Origin: Edaphochlamys debaryana
Lineage: Eukaryota; Chlorophyta; Chlorophyceae; Chlamydomonadales
Direction of reading: 5' to 3'
DNA: 64,000 bases
Assembly (NCBI GenBank): GCA_016858145.1
Contig: JAEHOE010000097.1
Coordinates: 248,001-312,000, forward strand
Shown here piece after piece: positions 23,877 through 33,786 of this stretch (positions are counted from its first letter, which is position 1; every line of letters starts with the position of its first letter). A program made the position numbers and the translations under genes. A model generated the notes under the pieces. It was not told the origin of the DNA. It was given only the letters and a program-made list of their open reading frames with translations, and did not search any database.

Positions 23877-24429
23877 GGGGCTGCGGGGGGTTGGGGTGGT
23901 GAGGGGTGGTGGAGCGAGGCGGGGGGGATGTTGCGCGGCGGAGGAGGGGAGACGTTGTGTGTGTGGGGGGGGGGGGGTACTGCCGGGATGGAGCGTGCGG
24001 GTGAGAGAGCGCGTGATGCGGGGTGTCTGCGAAGCGTGGGTGGATGCCTTGGTTGGGACCAAGAGGACAGTGCCGGTGCAAGGGCAGTCCGGACCAGAGC
24101 TGCTACTGCAACTCTGCAAGCAACTGCATGCTCACGGGCGGAATGCCTCAAGCGGAGGCGGACACGGGACCTGACAGGTCGAGTCCGTAGGCTTCAGCTC
24201 AGTTGCTTAGCGCCGCCGTGCACCCTCACCCAGCAGTTTCCTGTCGACTCCTGTCAAGATTCGCGAGAGGCACACTGTGCGTGGTGCTAGAGCATCATGC
24301 AGCACTGCCGTACACCTCCGTACACTGTATTGCCGTACGGGTGTATAAGGGTGTGCAGTCCCCACCTCCTCACCACTCCCCGCTACTCCCCCAGCAGCCT
24401 GTGACGTGACCCGCGTGGTCACAAGCAAA
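23877..24429 (+). other. 3' UTR and promoter spacer
   Basis: This lies between the TGA at 23874-23876 and the next ATG at 24430. It is G-rich just after the stop (poly-G run near 23968). No gene was seen. A TATAAG element at 24344-24349 probably serves the next gene. Confidence 0.5.
24344..24349 (+). promoter_or_regulatory. TATA-like element of the VHS-GAT gene
   Basis: TATAAG lies about 85 bases upstream of the ATG at 24430. Confidence 0.4.
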
Positions 24430-27400
24430 ATGTTTGCCGGGTTAAAAGAGAAGTTCAACCAGAAGTTGGAGGAGTTCAAGGCCACTCCCCAGGAGCTTGC
24501 ACTCGACAAGCACGTAGGCGACCTCGTGGACAAGGCGACGTCGGAAGACCTCATTGCTCCCGACTGGGCCCTCAGCTTCGCTGTAATCGACTGGGTTAAC
24601 GCGGATGTCCGCATCCACTCTGGGCGAGCGCTGAAGGCCATCAGGCGCAGCCTGTTGAAGCCAAACAGCAAGGTGCAGCTCCTGTCGCTCACGGTGAGGG
24701 ACGGAGCTGGGGGCAAGGGCTTTGCAGGTGCAGATGCCGTTGTGGATCGCTGGGCTCGGGGCGAGGCTGGCCTTCACAAGCAGACATGCTTACAAGCCAG
24801 ACGATATCGACGCGTTTCGCCTTACAGCTCCTCGAGACCTGCGTCAAGAACTGCCCCGAGGAATTCCACACGCACCTTGCTACCAGCGAGCTATGGCAGG
24901 ACGTTGTCCGGCTCGCTGGCGACACGTCCATCACACGGGTGAGCGCGGGGGCAGGCGGGTGGGCTCCGACATGACCCCGCGGCTTCCGTTTGCAACACCC
25001 GTCTGCCCCTACCCCGGTCACCCTGCCCACCTGCGCGGGGTGGCCTCCCCTGGAACCCGCGGCCCCTTTGCGAGGCCAAGCTTATAGCTTTATCTTGCCG
25101 CTGTGCTCGCAGGTGGACGCCGAGGTTCGCGACAAGATGCTAGGCCAGATTGAGGACTACGCAAAGGCGCTCAAGCCACAGCAATTCATGGCGGCCTACG
25201 AGAGCCTGCTGGTGGGCAGCAGCCTGCGGGGAGGGCTTATGTATTGACGAGGGATTGAAGATTAAGAGGGTGCGGGGTCATGCACATGGCTGTCCCGACT
25301 CGACGTTGGCTTCTGCGCCGACCCACATCAGCCCCCGCCCCTTCACGTGCTCCTGGCACCACCCTCGCTCCCGGGAACCCCGCAGGACCGTGGCACTGAC
25401 TTCCCGGTGCGTGGCGCGGACGACGCCGTGCCTATCCTCACGCCGCCCGACCACCGCGCGCCGGTCGCCCCTGCGGCGGCGCCGGCCCCCGGCGAGCCGG
25501 GCGCGGCCCCCGCGGCGGATCCGCTTGAGGGGGTGGACGAGCAGGATCGCGCCGCGATCCAGGCTGCGCTGGCGGAGCTGGATGCGGAGGCGGCCGCGGC
25601 CGCGGAGGCGGGTGCGTGCGCGGTTCGACCTGAAGGGGCCTGGGGCCGGGGAAGCTGCGGGCAGGGGCCCCGGGCACGGGGCGCACTGCGAGGGGTGAGG
25701 AGCGGTCGCTTTAAGGCAATGGCATGGTGACGATTAGGGCAAGGAGCTCTGCAGGTGCATGAAGTCCCAAGCGTTTGAAGTTAACCTATTGTTGTGCTTG
25801 CGGCCCTGCAGCGCGCGTGGCCGCGGAGGCCGATGCCGAGGAGGCGAGGCTGAGGCGGGAGCAGCAGGCGGCGGAGGCCGAGGCGACGGCGGCGGTGGGG
25901 CTCGTGGCGGCGGCGCAGCTGGCAGATGCCGCCGCCGCCGCCGGCCACCCGGCGGCGCCTGCCGTGGGGTCCCCCGTCGTCGCTGGCGTGCCGGCGGGTG
26001 CGGGGGCAGAGCATGCCGTCGCTCAGGCGGCGGCGCCGGGGACAGGCTCCCCTGCCGGTGCGGCGCCGGCAGCGGCTGCTGCTGTGGCGGCGGCTGAGGC
26101 CGAGCGGCAGCAACTGGCGGCGGTGGCGGCGGCGGAGGCGGCCCAGGCGCGGGAGACGCCTGAGGAGCGGACCAAACGCCACCTGGAGGTGGGGCGGGGC
26201 GGGGCGGGGCTGAGATACGGAGGCATGTCACAGCGGTAACTCTTCCCCCCACGTTGACCACGGCTTCGCGCCTCAGGCCATAAAGATTAGGATCGGTCCC
26301 GGCCGCCGGAGCCCTTGCTGACCTCATGCGCTCACCCTACGTCGCCCGCACCACCCCGCCCCACCCCCCAGACCGCCTCCAACTCGTGCCTGCTGCTCTC
26401 CGAGACGCTGGCGGGCGTGAGCGACGCGGAGCCGGCGGCGGTGCGGGAGGCCTACGTGGTGGAGCTGGCGCAGGAGTGCAGCCGCCTGAGGGCCAGGCTG
26501 GAGCGGGACGTGGGCACGGTGGCGGACGAGGTGGGTGGAGGGGTGGGTGGAGGGGCAGCGAGCGGTGCTGCAGTGCTTGCGAGAAGGAGGGTGCAGGCTG
26601 GCGGCAGCCGTGGTTGCATCCCAGGAGGGCTGGCTTGCTGGCGTGTTGGCCAGCGGAAGGTGCTGGCGTGCTGGCGTGCGGGAGGGTGCAGGCTGGTGGT
26701 GCTGGTTGGTGGGAGGAGTGTACGGTGTTTTCTGGCGAGGCGGCCGCATGGGACGATGGCTGTGCGCCCGACCAACATCGCGCTTGGTGCGGCGCCCACG
26801 CATGCTTTGCGTGCTCCGCGTCCCCCGCCCCCAGGCGCTGCTGGCTGCTGCGCTGTCGCAGCACGAGGAGCTGGTGCGCGTGCTGGGGCGCTACGAGGAG
26901 CTGCTGGCAGCTGCCGTCAGCCTGGATCCCGAGCAGCAGGTGTGTGTGGAGGGGTGGCGGGCGAGAGCGCGGGATTTGCCGGATGGGGCTTAGCGGCTCG
27001 ACTTGCCGCCTGCCGACGGTGTGCGGACCCTGCCGGCTATGTTGCTGGCTGTAATCCCATGTCGCATGTGCCGTCGGTAGTTGTGCACACGTGCTAGGGT
27101 ACCGTATCGTGCGGCGTACAGTCCTGCGCGAGGTTCGTGCCCACTCCATCCCTCAGTCCCTTACCCCACACCCCGTGCCCCCGCCCCGCTACAGGTGGGG
27201 GCCGAGGACCTCGCAGCTCTGTCGGGTCCAGGCGCCGAGAGCCGGCCTAGGTAGGCGGGTGGGGCCGGGGACTGGGCTGTGCTAGGGCACAGGGCTTGAC
27301 GTGCAAAATGCGGCTTGGGTTGCCTCCACCGCACTCCGCCTGCCCTCTCCTTTGCGCCGTAACCAGTCGCCCTCACCCTCGACCCACTTCACGTTCCACC

Positions 27401-28643
27401 CCTGCTGCTGCTTTCTAGCAACGTGAAGCGGTCCCGCTCAGCAATTAACCCAACCCTACCACCCGCCACCCCAGCGACGTGAACCTGCTGCCCCACCACT
27501 ACGGCAAGAGCGACGGCACCCGGGTGGTGCCGCCGGAGCGGGACGCAGCGGCCGTGGCGGCGGCGGCGGCCCGGGAGGCGAAAGAGGCGGCGGCCGTGGC
27601 GGGGCAGAAGGTGTCGGCAGGTGCGCGCCTGGCCCCCGTCTGCCACTCCGGACCCGTCTTTTGTAGCACGCGGGTTGCTCCTGTGCTCCGCCCGCTCTGA
27701 CGCACTGCGTAGGGGCGACCGGCACCCGCACAACACCCCTTTCTCGGCTTAGGCCTCCTCCTCACCGCTCCGCTCTTGGCCCCGTTTCCCTGCTCCTTCC
27801 TCCCTCCCATTCCCTCATGCCATCCATTCCATCCCACCCATTCCTCATCCCCCAGTGGCCGCCGCCCTCAAGACCAAGGTTGGCGGCGCCTTCGACCGCC
27901 TCATGGCCGCAGCCTCCGGCGCGCGCGGCCCCGCGCCGCCGCCCGGCTACGCCGCCGCGCCCTCCATGGACTTCGGCCCCAACAAGGCCGCCTCCGCCAC
28001 CGGCGGCCCCGGCGACGCCGGCACCTTCACGCTCCTGGACGAGGGCGACGAGGAGGACAGCGGGGGCCTCGTGGCGCGCCGCGTCGCGCCGTCGCCGGGC
28101 CCCGAGGCGGCGGCGGCGGCGGCGGCTCCGCCGCCGCCGCTGCAGCCCGCGGGGTCGTCGGCGGCGGCGCCGGACCTCATCTGCCTGGACGACGAGCCGC
28201 CGGCGCAGGCGGGGGCCGAGGTGCCGACGCTGGCCGCCACCGCAACTGCGGCCGTCGCGGCGGGCAGCACGGGTGAGCGCCGCGCCCCCCGTGCCGCAGC
28301 AGCGCCGTCGTATTGCCCCCGCCCCATGCGTCTCGTGACCTGTCTCCGGTCCCCCGCCAGCTCCGCACCTCCCTGCCGCCTCGGCCGGACACCGCTGGAC
28401 CCTCTCCCTGCGCTGGCTCGTGACACCCTCCGTCGCTTCGCCCCCTCAACTCCCCCCGCAGACGCCCCCGCCGGTGTGCCTGTCTCCTCGCCGCTGCCCA
28501 GCCACGGCGGCGCCTCTTCGGACGGGCTGGTGGAGGCGCTCGACGCGCTGGTGACGGCGGAGAGCATCGGGGCCAAGGGGTCGGCGGGGGCGCCGGAGGC
28601 CCAGCACCTGCCGGCGGTGGCGGAGGAGGGGCAGCAGGAGTGA
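24430..28643 (+). CDS. VHS-GAT domain trafficking adaptor (TOM1/TOL-like)
   Basis: Exons are 24430-24693, 24828-24938, 25113-25211, 25386-25611, 25812-26188, 26372-26530, 26835-26939, 27195-27250, 27475-27620, 27856-28272 and 28462-28643, encoding 713 residues. A VHS domain spans about residues 15-155: the LALDKHVGDLVDKATSEDL helix, DWALSFAVIDWVN, ALKAIRRSLL, then LLETCVKNCPEEFHTHLA and LWQDVVRLA. An Ala/Glu-rich linker (about 160-350) leads to a GAT-like helical bundle (about 355-447; SCLLLSETLAG, LARLERD-type helices, LVRVLGRYEELL). The C-terminus contains NLLPHHYG and PDLICLDDE, the latter resembling a clathrin-binding acidic/hydrophobic box. The family recruits ubiquitinated membrane cargo to endosomal sorting. 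That role is inferred from domain order; no FYVE or GAE domain was seen. Confidence 0.88.
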
Positions 28644-28902
28644 GCGGGCGGAGGAGGCGGGGCGTGTAGCAGGGTGGGGGCTCGGGTGGCGCTGGGGCGG
28701 GGCGGGGCGGTGGCTGGTGGGGTGGAGGCTGTGCGGAGGGATGTGGAGTGTGGAGTGTGGATGTGCAGGTGCTGCGGGAGGGAGCGAAGGGGGCGCTGGG
28801 CTTAGCCGGAGGCTGTGGCGGGAAGCCTTGCGGACAGCAAGTTGGGGTTCAGATGCGCCGACGGGCCGACTGCAAACCGTGAGCCCCATTGCCCGGTACC
28901 CG

Positions 28903-28907
28903 TGTAA
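28903..28907 (+). terminator. TGTAA polyadenylation signal (VHS-GAT gene)
   Basis: TGTAA lies 260 bases after the stop codon at 28641-28643, the expected place and strand for 3' processing. Confidence 0.6.
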
Positions 28908-29464
28908 TCTACAGAGCCCGACCTTGGTCCCAGCTCGCAAGGCCCACAACGCAGCAATATCATGGCTAGTGGCTAGCGTCTGTTTCAGTGCCGAGACCTT
29001 CTCGCGACACACCGCGAGCGAGCTCGCTCGCGCCTTTACGCTGCAGAGACGACTGGAGCGTGCACCTCTTGCATTTGTAGACAGTCCTCCGTGACTTAGC
29101 CATCCTTATAGGGGCGCACAGAACTACAGGGCAAATGTCCATGCGAGCTGCAAGTTGCTCGCGGAGGTTGCTCCGCGCCACAATAGGGAGCCTACGGTCC
29201 AACGACTGCATCGGTCCCAAAGCCACAGCATCCAGGAACATTTGCTCCCTGGGCAGGGCATGTGCCATCGCCCATCGTGCCTTGCCCCGACGCCCCGACA
29301 TCGCGACTCGCTGGAGCTCCGCGTCCGCGGACTTCCGCCTCGATACGCCACCAGGACATCAGGCTCGCACTCCTGATGGCTTTATGCCTCCGCATCACAG
29401 AGCGGACCCTGAGCCAGGCCCTGGCCCTCACAGCCACCCTGCACCCAACCCTCGCGGCCCCTGT
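28908..29464 (+). other. Spacer and 5' region of the small-protein gene
   Basis: No gene was recognised. A frame continuous with the next coding exon extends upstream from 29135, but it reads through implausible Pro/Arg-rich sequence and looks like 5' UTR. Confidence 0.4.
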
Positions 29465-30038
29465 ATGGCGGTGCTGTACGGCGTGTACCGCATCGACGAC
29501 AACGCCAATGAATTCCTCATGGCCACCTTCGCGTCTCGCGGGGAGGCGGAGGCGCTTGTGGTGGAATTCGAGGAGCGGAGGCACAAGCAGGTAAGACGGG
29601 ATGCCTATAACGCAAGGGGGGGGCGTGCGGAGGGCGGTAAGGGGCGGTAAGGCAAAGGGGTAGGTGGCAGCTGGCAAGGCAAAGCAGCACGCCTGGAGGT
29701 CAGCAGGCCGCGGCCACCGATCGCGCCGAAGACCTGCATCTCACACTGGCAATGGCGCCGACCGGGCCAGAGGCCGCAACGCCAGTCCTTGCCGCTTGCC
29801 TGCCCTTGCTTGCCTTCGCCTTCCGCACACACCATCAGCCCCTCACTCCCCTCCCGTCACCCTAACCTTCCATCCTCCTGCTTACTAGCTCCCCCGCCCA
29901 CCCTGACTACGCCAGGTCTACTTTGTCAGGGTGCAGCGGCCGCAGCAGGAGCCGCAGCAGAGCGCAGTGGGGACACGAGGCCCGACCGAGTCAGAGGCTT
30001 CGGGGCTCCGGACTGAGATGGGGGCGACAAAGAAGTAG
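29465..30038 (+). CDS. Small conserved-looking protein of unknown function, 82 residues
   Basis: Two exons, 29465-29590 and 29916-30038 (stop TAG), are joined in phase 0 (donor GTAAGA, acceptor GCCAG). The first exon encodes a compact, ordered-looking unit: YGVYRIDDNANEFL, then FASRGEAEALVVEFEERRHKQ. The second begins VYFVRVQRP and ends in a polar tail. This beta-beta-alpha-beta-like layout is typical of small stand-alone folds, but no family was recognised. The start ATG at 29465 was chosen because upstream in-frame sequence is low-complexity. Confidence 0.6.
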
Positions 30039-30628
30039 CTAGCCGTTCCTTGGCAGCAATGGAGGCGGCCTTGCAATGCGCAAGCAGGGAGACTGGAGTC
30101 TCGCGGGGCACCGGTGAGGTGGGATGCTGCTGTATACACCCAACAAAGCTGGGGCGGGGGCGAGGCAGGCTGCAGCATACCGGTAGGGGTCGAGGGGTTG
30201 CAGCAGGGCTGCCGAGTGCTCCCTCGTATCTGCGTCTGATTCCTCATGCTCCTCATGCACATCTAGACAGTTCCCGGCCCTGCGTTGGGGAGCGTTGGGG
30301 CTGACATTGCCCGTAGTCCTGCAACGGGGAAGCCGATGATCGGGGTACTTGGACGAGCTGGTTAGTGTCAGCACTGTCTAAGGGTGTGATCCTGGGCCTG
30401 GGGCGGGAGCGAGCCGTCTCTACTGGTATGTGCAGCACCTTGGTGTTGCCTCCATTCCTTGAGCCCACGATATGCACACGGCAGCGGGCAAGGGAAGGGA
30501 CCGGAATGAAGGGGGGAAGGGAAGGGGATGGGGAGAGGGACCGCGCAGTGCCGACTCTGCAAGGCCCACGCACTGCAAGCACAGTTTCACAGCTTTACAC
30601 AACACACCTGCCCTTCCAAGCCGCAGCA
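30039..30628 (+). other. 3' UTR / promoter spacer, no gene seen
   Basis: This holds the downstream region of the small gene and the promoter of F-box-like gene A. The last 30 bases before the ATG are nearly identical to the sequence before gene B's ATG, so the duplication includes the 5' leader. Confidence 0.5.
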
Positions 30629-33055
30629 ATGCAAGCCACTCTCGAGCTCACCAGCCCGCAGCAGCCACACGACGGCCCCGGCCCCGCGACGGAGGGCCGA
30701 AGGTGCGCGGCCTCGCCCTGCGCCCCGGAGCCTCGCCCCCGCACCGCCCAAAGCGCCGGAGCCCTGCTGAAACCCAGCAGCGGGCAATGAGGGCTGCGGG
30801 AGGGGCTCGCTGTGCGTTGAAAGCCCCTAGGCTGTGCGGCCTCGCCCGATGACTCCTTTCCGTCGCTTTTCCTGTCCCTTGCCTCCGCCCGCAGCCCTGG
30901 CGCTCGCTTGGGCAATGGAGGAGGCTCCTGCGCTCATGCGACGGAGGCGGCAGCAGCGGCGGCGGAGCCCGGGGCTGCAGGGCCTGCTGCGGAGGGGGAG
31001 GCGGACTGGTCCTGGCCACCGCGCGACGAATTCGAGCCGGTGGGGGCAGGGGAGGGCACGAAGCGCAGGGGAGGAGGATGCGAGGCGGCTATCACTTGCC
31101 CTCCCTTGGGTCTCCTTATCCCTCAACCCTGCGCGCTCCTCCCTTCCTCCCCCGCACCCCAGGTTCTGTCCCTGCTGCCCCCCCGCTGCCTGCTGCACGC
31201 CGCCCTCACCTGCCGCGGCTGGGCGGCTGTGGCGGCCCACTCCCTGGGGGGGCGGCGGAGGGCGCAGGCCCGGGATCGCTGGGCCGAGGCAGCGCGAGCC
31301 ATCCCTCATATGACTTGGGCCTTGGCGGAGGCGGGGGCGGGGGCGGAGGAGGTGGAGAGGCTGGCGGAGCTCGAGAGGTGCGATGGGAAGGGGAGCTGTT
31401 AGCAGGGCAGGGCTTACGCATGCCGCTGTGTGACGGAGAGGGACGGGATGCGCATCTGCCACGCCCCTGCCGTAACGCCCTAGCTTGTGCCCCTCCCCTC
31501 GCCCTCTCCCCCAGCCCCCCTGCGCCCCTGTCCCAGCTCTTCTGGGCCCTCGAGGTGCTCTGGCCGCGTTGCCAGGAGCGGCTGGGGCGGTGGGGGCGCG
31601 GGGAGGAGGAGATCCGCCAGGCTATCTGGCAGATTGATCGCGAAGTGCAGCCGCCTGCTGGCGCTTGGGACCCCCCCGGTGCTGAGTCCGCTGATGACTT
31701 CGAGGATGGGGCGTGGCGCGTGGACGACCCTTCCTGGCGCCACAACCGCTGGGAGGCAGCCAGGGCCCTGATGCGGGTGGGTGGGGGATGGGGGGAGGGG
31801 GCAGGGCTTGGGTTCTGTGACGGGGGCAAGGGGCTATTGAGCACACGCTGACTTCTCTCGGCCTTCTGCCCCGTCCCCGCCCTCAGGCTGCCTTTTACTG
31901 GCCCTGCCACTCTCGCCCCATCTCATTCCCCGCCGCCCCCCCAGAGCCCCGACTTCCCCCTCCCCGGCCTGCGTGTGGCCCTCCCCCTGGGCCCCCGCAC
32001 CCTGGCCCGCCTCCGCAGCCGCACCGGGGGCGCAGGGGGCCCGGGGCCGCAGCCCCCGCCTCTGGTGGCGGAGGAGGTGGCGGTACACAGCAAGGCGGCA
32101 GGAAGGTGAGGGTTTTGGGGGAACTGAGAACCTACCTACCCAGCTCCTTTCCTTTCCTTTCCTTTCCTTGCTGTCCTTGTCTTGATTACCCGCTTTGCCT
32201 GGTCCCTTCGTTGCCCTCCCGCCCGTCCCTCCCCCCAGGCTGGCTGAGTGGCTGCTGGGCGCTCGGGAGCTGTCCCGGGCCGCCCTCGAGGCGGAGGCGG
32301 CACACGCCTGGGACTGGCCCCAGCGCCTGGTCCGCAGGAGCACAGGGGGGCAGGCGGGGGCGGCGGGGACATCAGCTGCTGCCGCCCCTGCTAGCGGTTC
32401 TGCCGGTTGGTCCGTGGAGGGCACCATGCATCACCCCACTCCTGCTCCCTCTCTCCCTTCCTTCCCCTCCCCATCCCCTCCCCCCAGCCTGGCTGAGTGG
32501 CTGCTGGGCGCTCGGGAGCTGTCCCGGGCCGCCCTCGAGGCGGAGGCGGCACACGCCTGGGACTGGCCCCAGCGCCTGGTCCGCAGGAGCACCGGCGGGG
32601 GGCAGGCGGGGGCCGGGCCCTCCAACCATCTTGGCGGCCATGATTGCCGGGTCAGCGGTCAGCGATGCGAGGCCTGGCGCCTGTGTGGGGGGGCAGCGCG
32701 CCTGTTCCATACGGCCGCAATGTTTGCAGTGGGCCGGGATCTTAACTCCAGCCAAGCGCTGCTGCAGAGGCTGGGCGTGTATCGTGCGGAGCTAGCCGAC
32801 TTGGTCGACCAAGGAGAGGCGCCCGAGCCCCATCTGCCTGCAGAAGGCGCCTCCGCTGAAGAGGTGCTGGCGGCGGCGGCGGCGTGGGCGGGCGAGCTGT
32901 CGTTGGCTGCTGCAGGGGCGCCTGAAGCCCTGCAGTTGCGGCTTGGGCGGTCCCTTCATCTGCTCGAACTGATGCAGCGCAACTACGAGGGGCACCTGAT
33001 AATGGGGTCGCGTCTCGAGACCCTTCTTATGTATCTGCGTGCTGGCACGTGCTGA
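30629..33055 (+). CDS. F-box-like protein A (tandem paralogue)
   Basis: Exons are 30629-30702, 30895-31039, 31163-31377, 31515-31776, 31945-32105 and 32239-33055, encoding 557 residues. An F-box-like helix set lies at about residues 68-100: EFEPVLSLLPPRCLLHAAL, then TCRGWAAVAAHS. The rest is Ala/Leu/Arg-rich and helical with no recognised substrate-binding repeat. The final exon carries an in-frame internal duplication, so the segment beginning LAEWLLGARELSRAAL occurs twice. The first five exons match gene B (33787-36273) closely in sequence, splice sites and phases. The presumed role is substrate recruitment to an SCF ubiquitin ligase, inferred only from the F-box-like motif. Confidence 0.72.
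32240..32592 (+). repeat. In-frame tandem duplication of an exon start, 104 bp
   Basis: Bases 32240-32343 and 32489-32592 are identical over 104 positions and are offset by 249 bases (83 codons). Each copy is preceded by its own C-rich tract and CAG acceptor, so an exon beginning and its intron end were duplicated. The frame stays open between them. Confidence 0.85.
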
Positions 33056-33786
33056 CGAGCTGGCGTGGAGTACGATCACGACTGCGGCGCGGGAGGTTGT
33101 ACCGCCACTGATGAGGGACGAAGGGGGCGTTGAGTCCCGTGAAGCAGGTACCGCGTACCGGTAACGGCATGAATAGCATGAACGTGGCGTAGGTTCCCGA
33201 CCGCTAGCTGGGGGCAGGGTTGGGGCGCCCCCGATGAGGCTGGCTTGGCGTCAGGACTGGCCACCGTCCGAGTTAATGCACCTTGCATGCGGAGTGTTAG
33301 GTGTTGAGCCAGTTCGCTACGTCGCTTTCCGCCTGGCGAGAAGCAAAGGCAGGAAGACTGGGGCAGGGTGAGGTGCGATGTGGGGCGAGGCAGGGGGGCC
33401 TTGGTAGCTCACGCACGTGTTCAGTTGGGCACGCACGGCTCGAATGGGATTCCGCTTGGGGACAGGCAGGCAGGCGGGCGGGCGTGGGGCCGGCCGGCCT
33501 GGGAGTGTCAGCCCTGAGGGTAAGGCCATGGGTCGGAGTAGGACGCCGCTGGCTTGCTTGCTTGCAGCAAGGGGCGGGGGCGGGAGGGAAGCAAGGTCTA
33601 ACGCGGGGCGAGGCATGGACGAGGGCGGGACACGGGGCGCCCCCAAGGTAGGAGGGCTGGGCCATGGTGGGAGGGGGAGGCGGAGGGCCCCATGCATGAG
33701 GCACTTCCACCAGGTGCTAAGGGGGCCCGCTACTTTTGCAGCCATTCCACGCAAACACAACACACCTGCCCTTCCAAGCTGCAGCC
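33056..33786 (+). other. Spacer between the two F-box-like paralogues
   Basis: No gene was seen. The region is G-rich and contains the 3' UTR of A and the promoter of B. The leader next to gene B's ATG matches that of gene A. Confidence 0.5.

Noticed and set aside
32240..32592. CRISPR-like repeat
   Set aside because: Only two long copies, both inside a coding exon, in a eukaryotic gene; a tandem exon duplication explains them.
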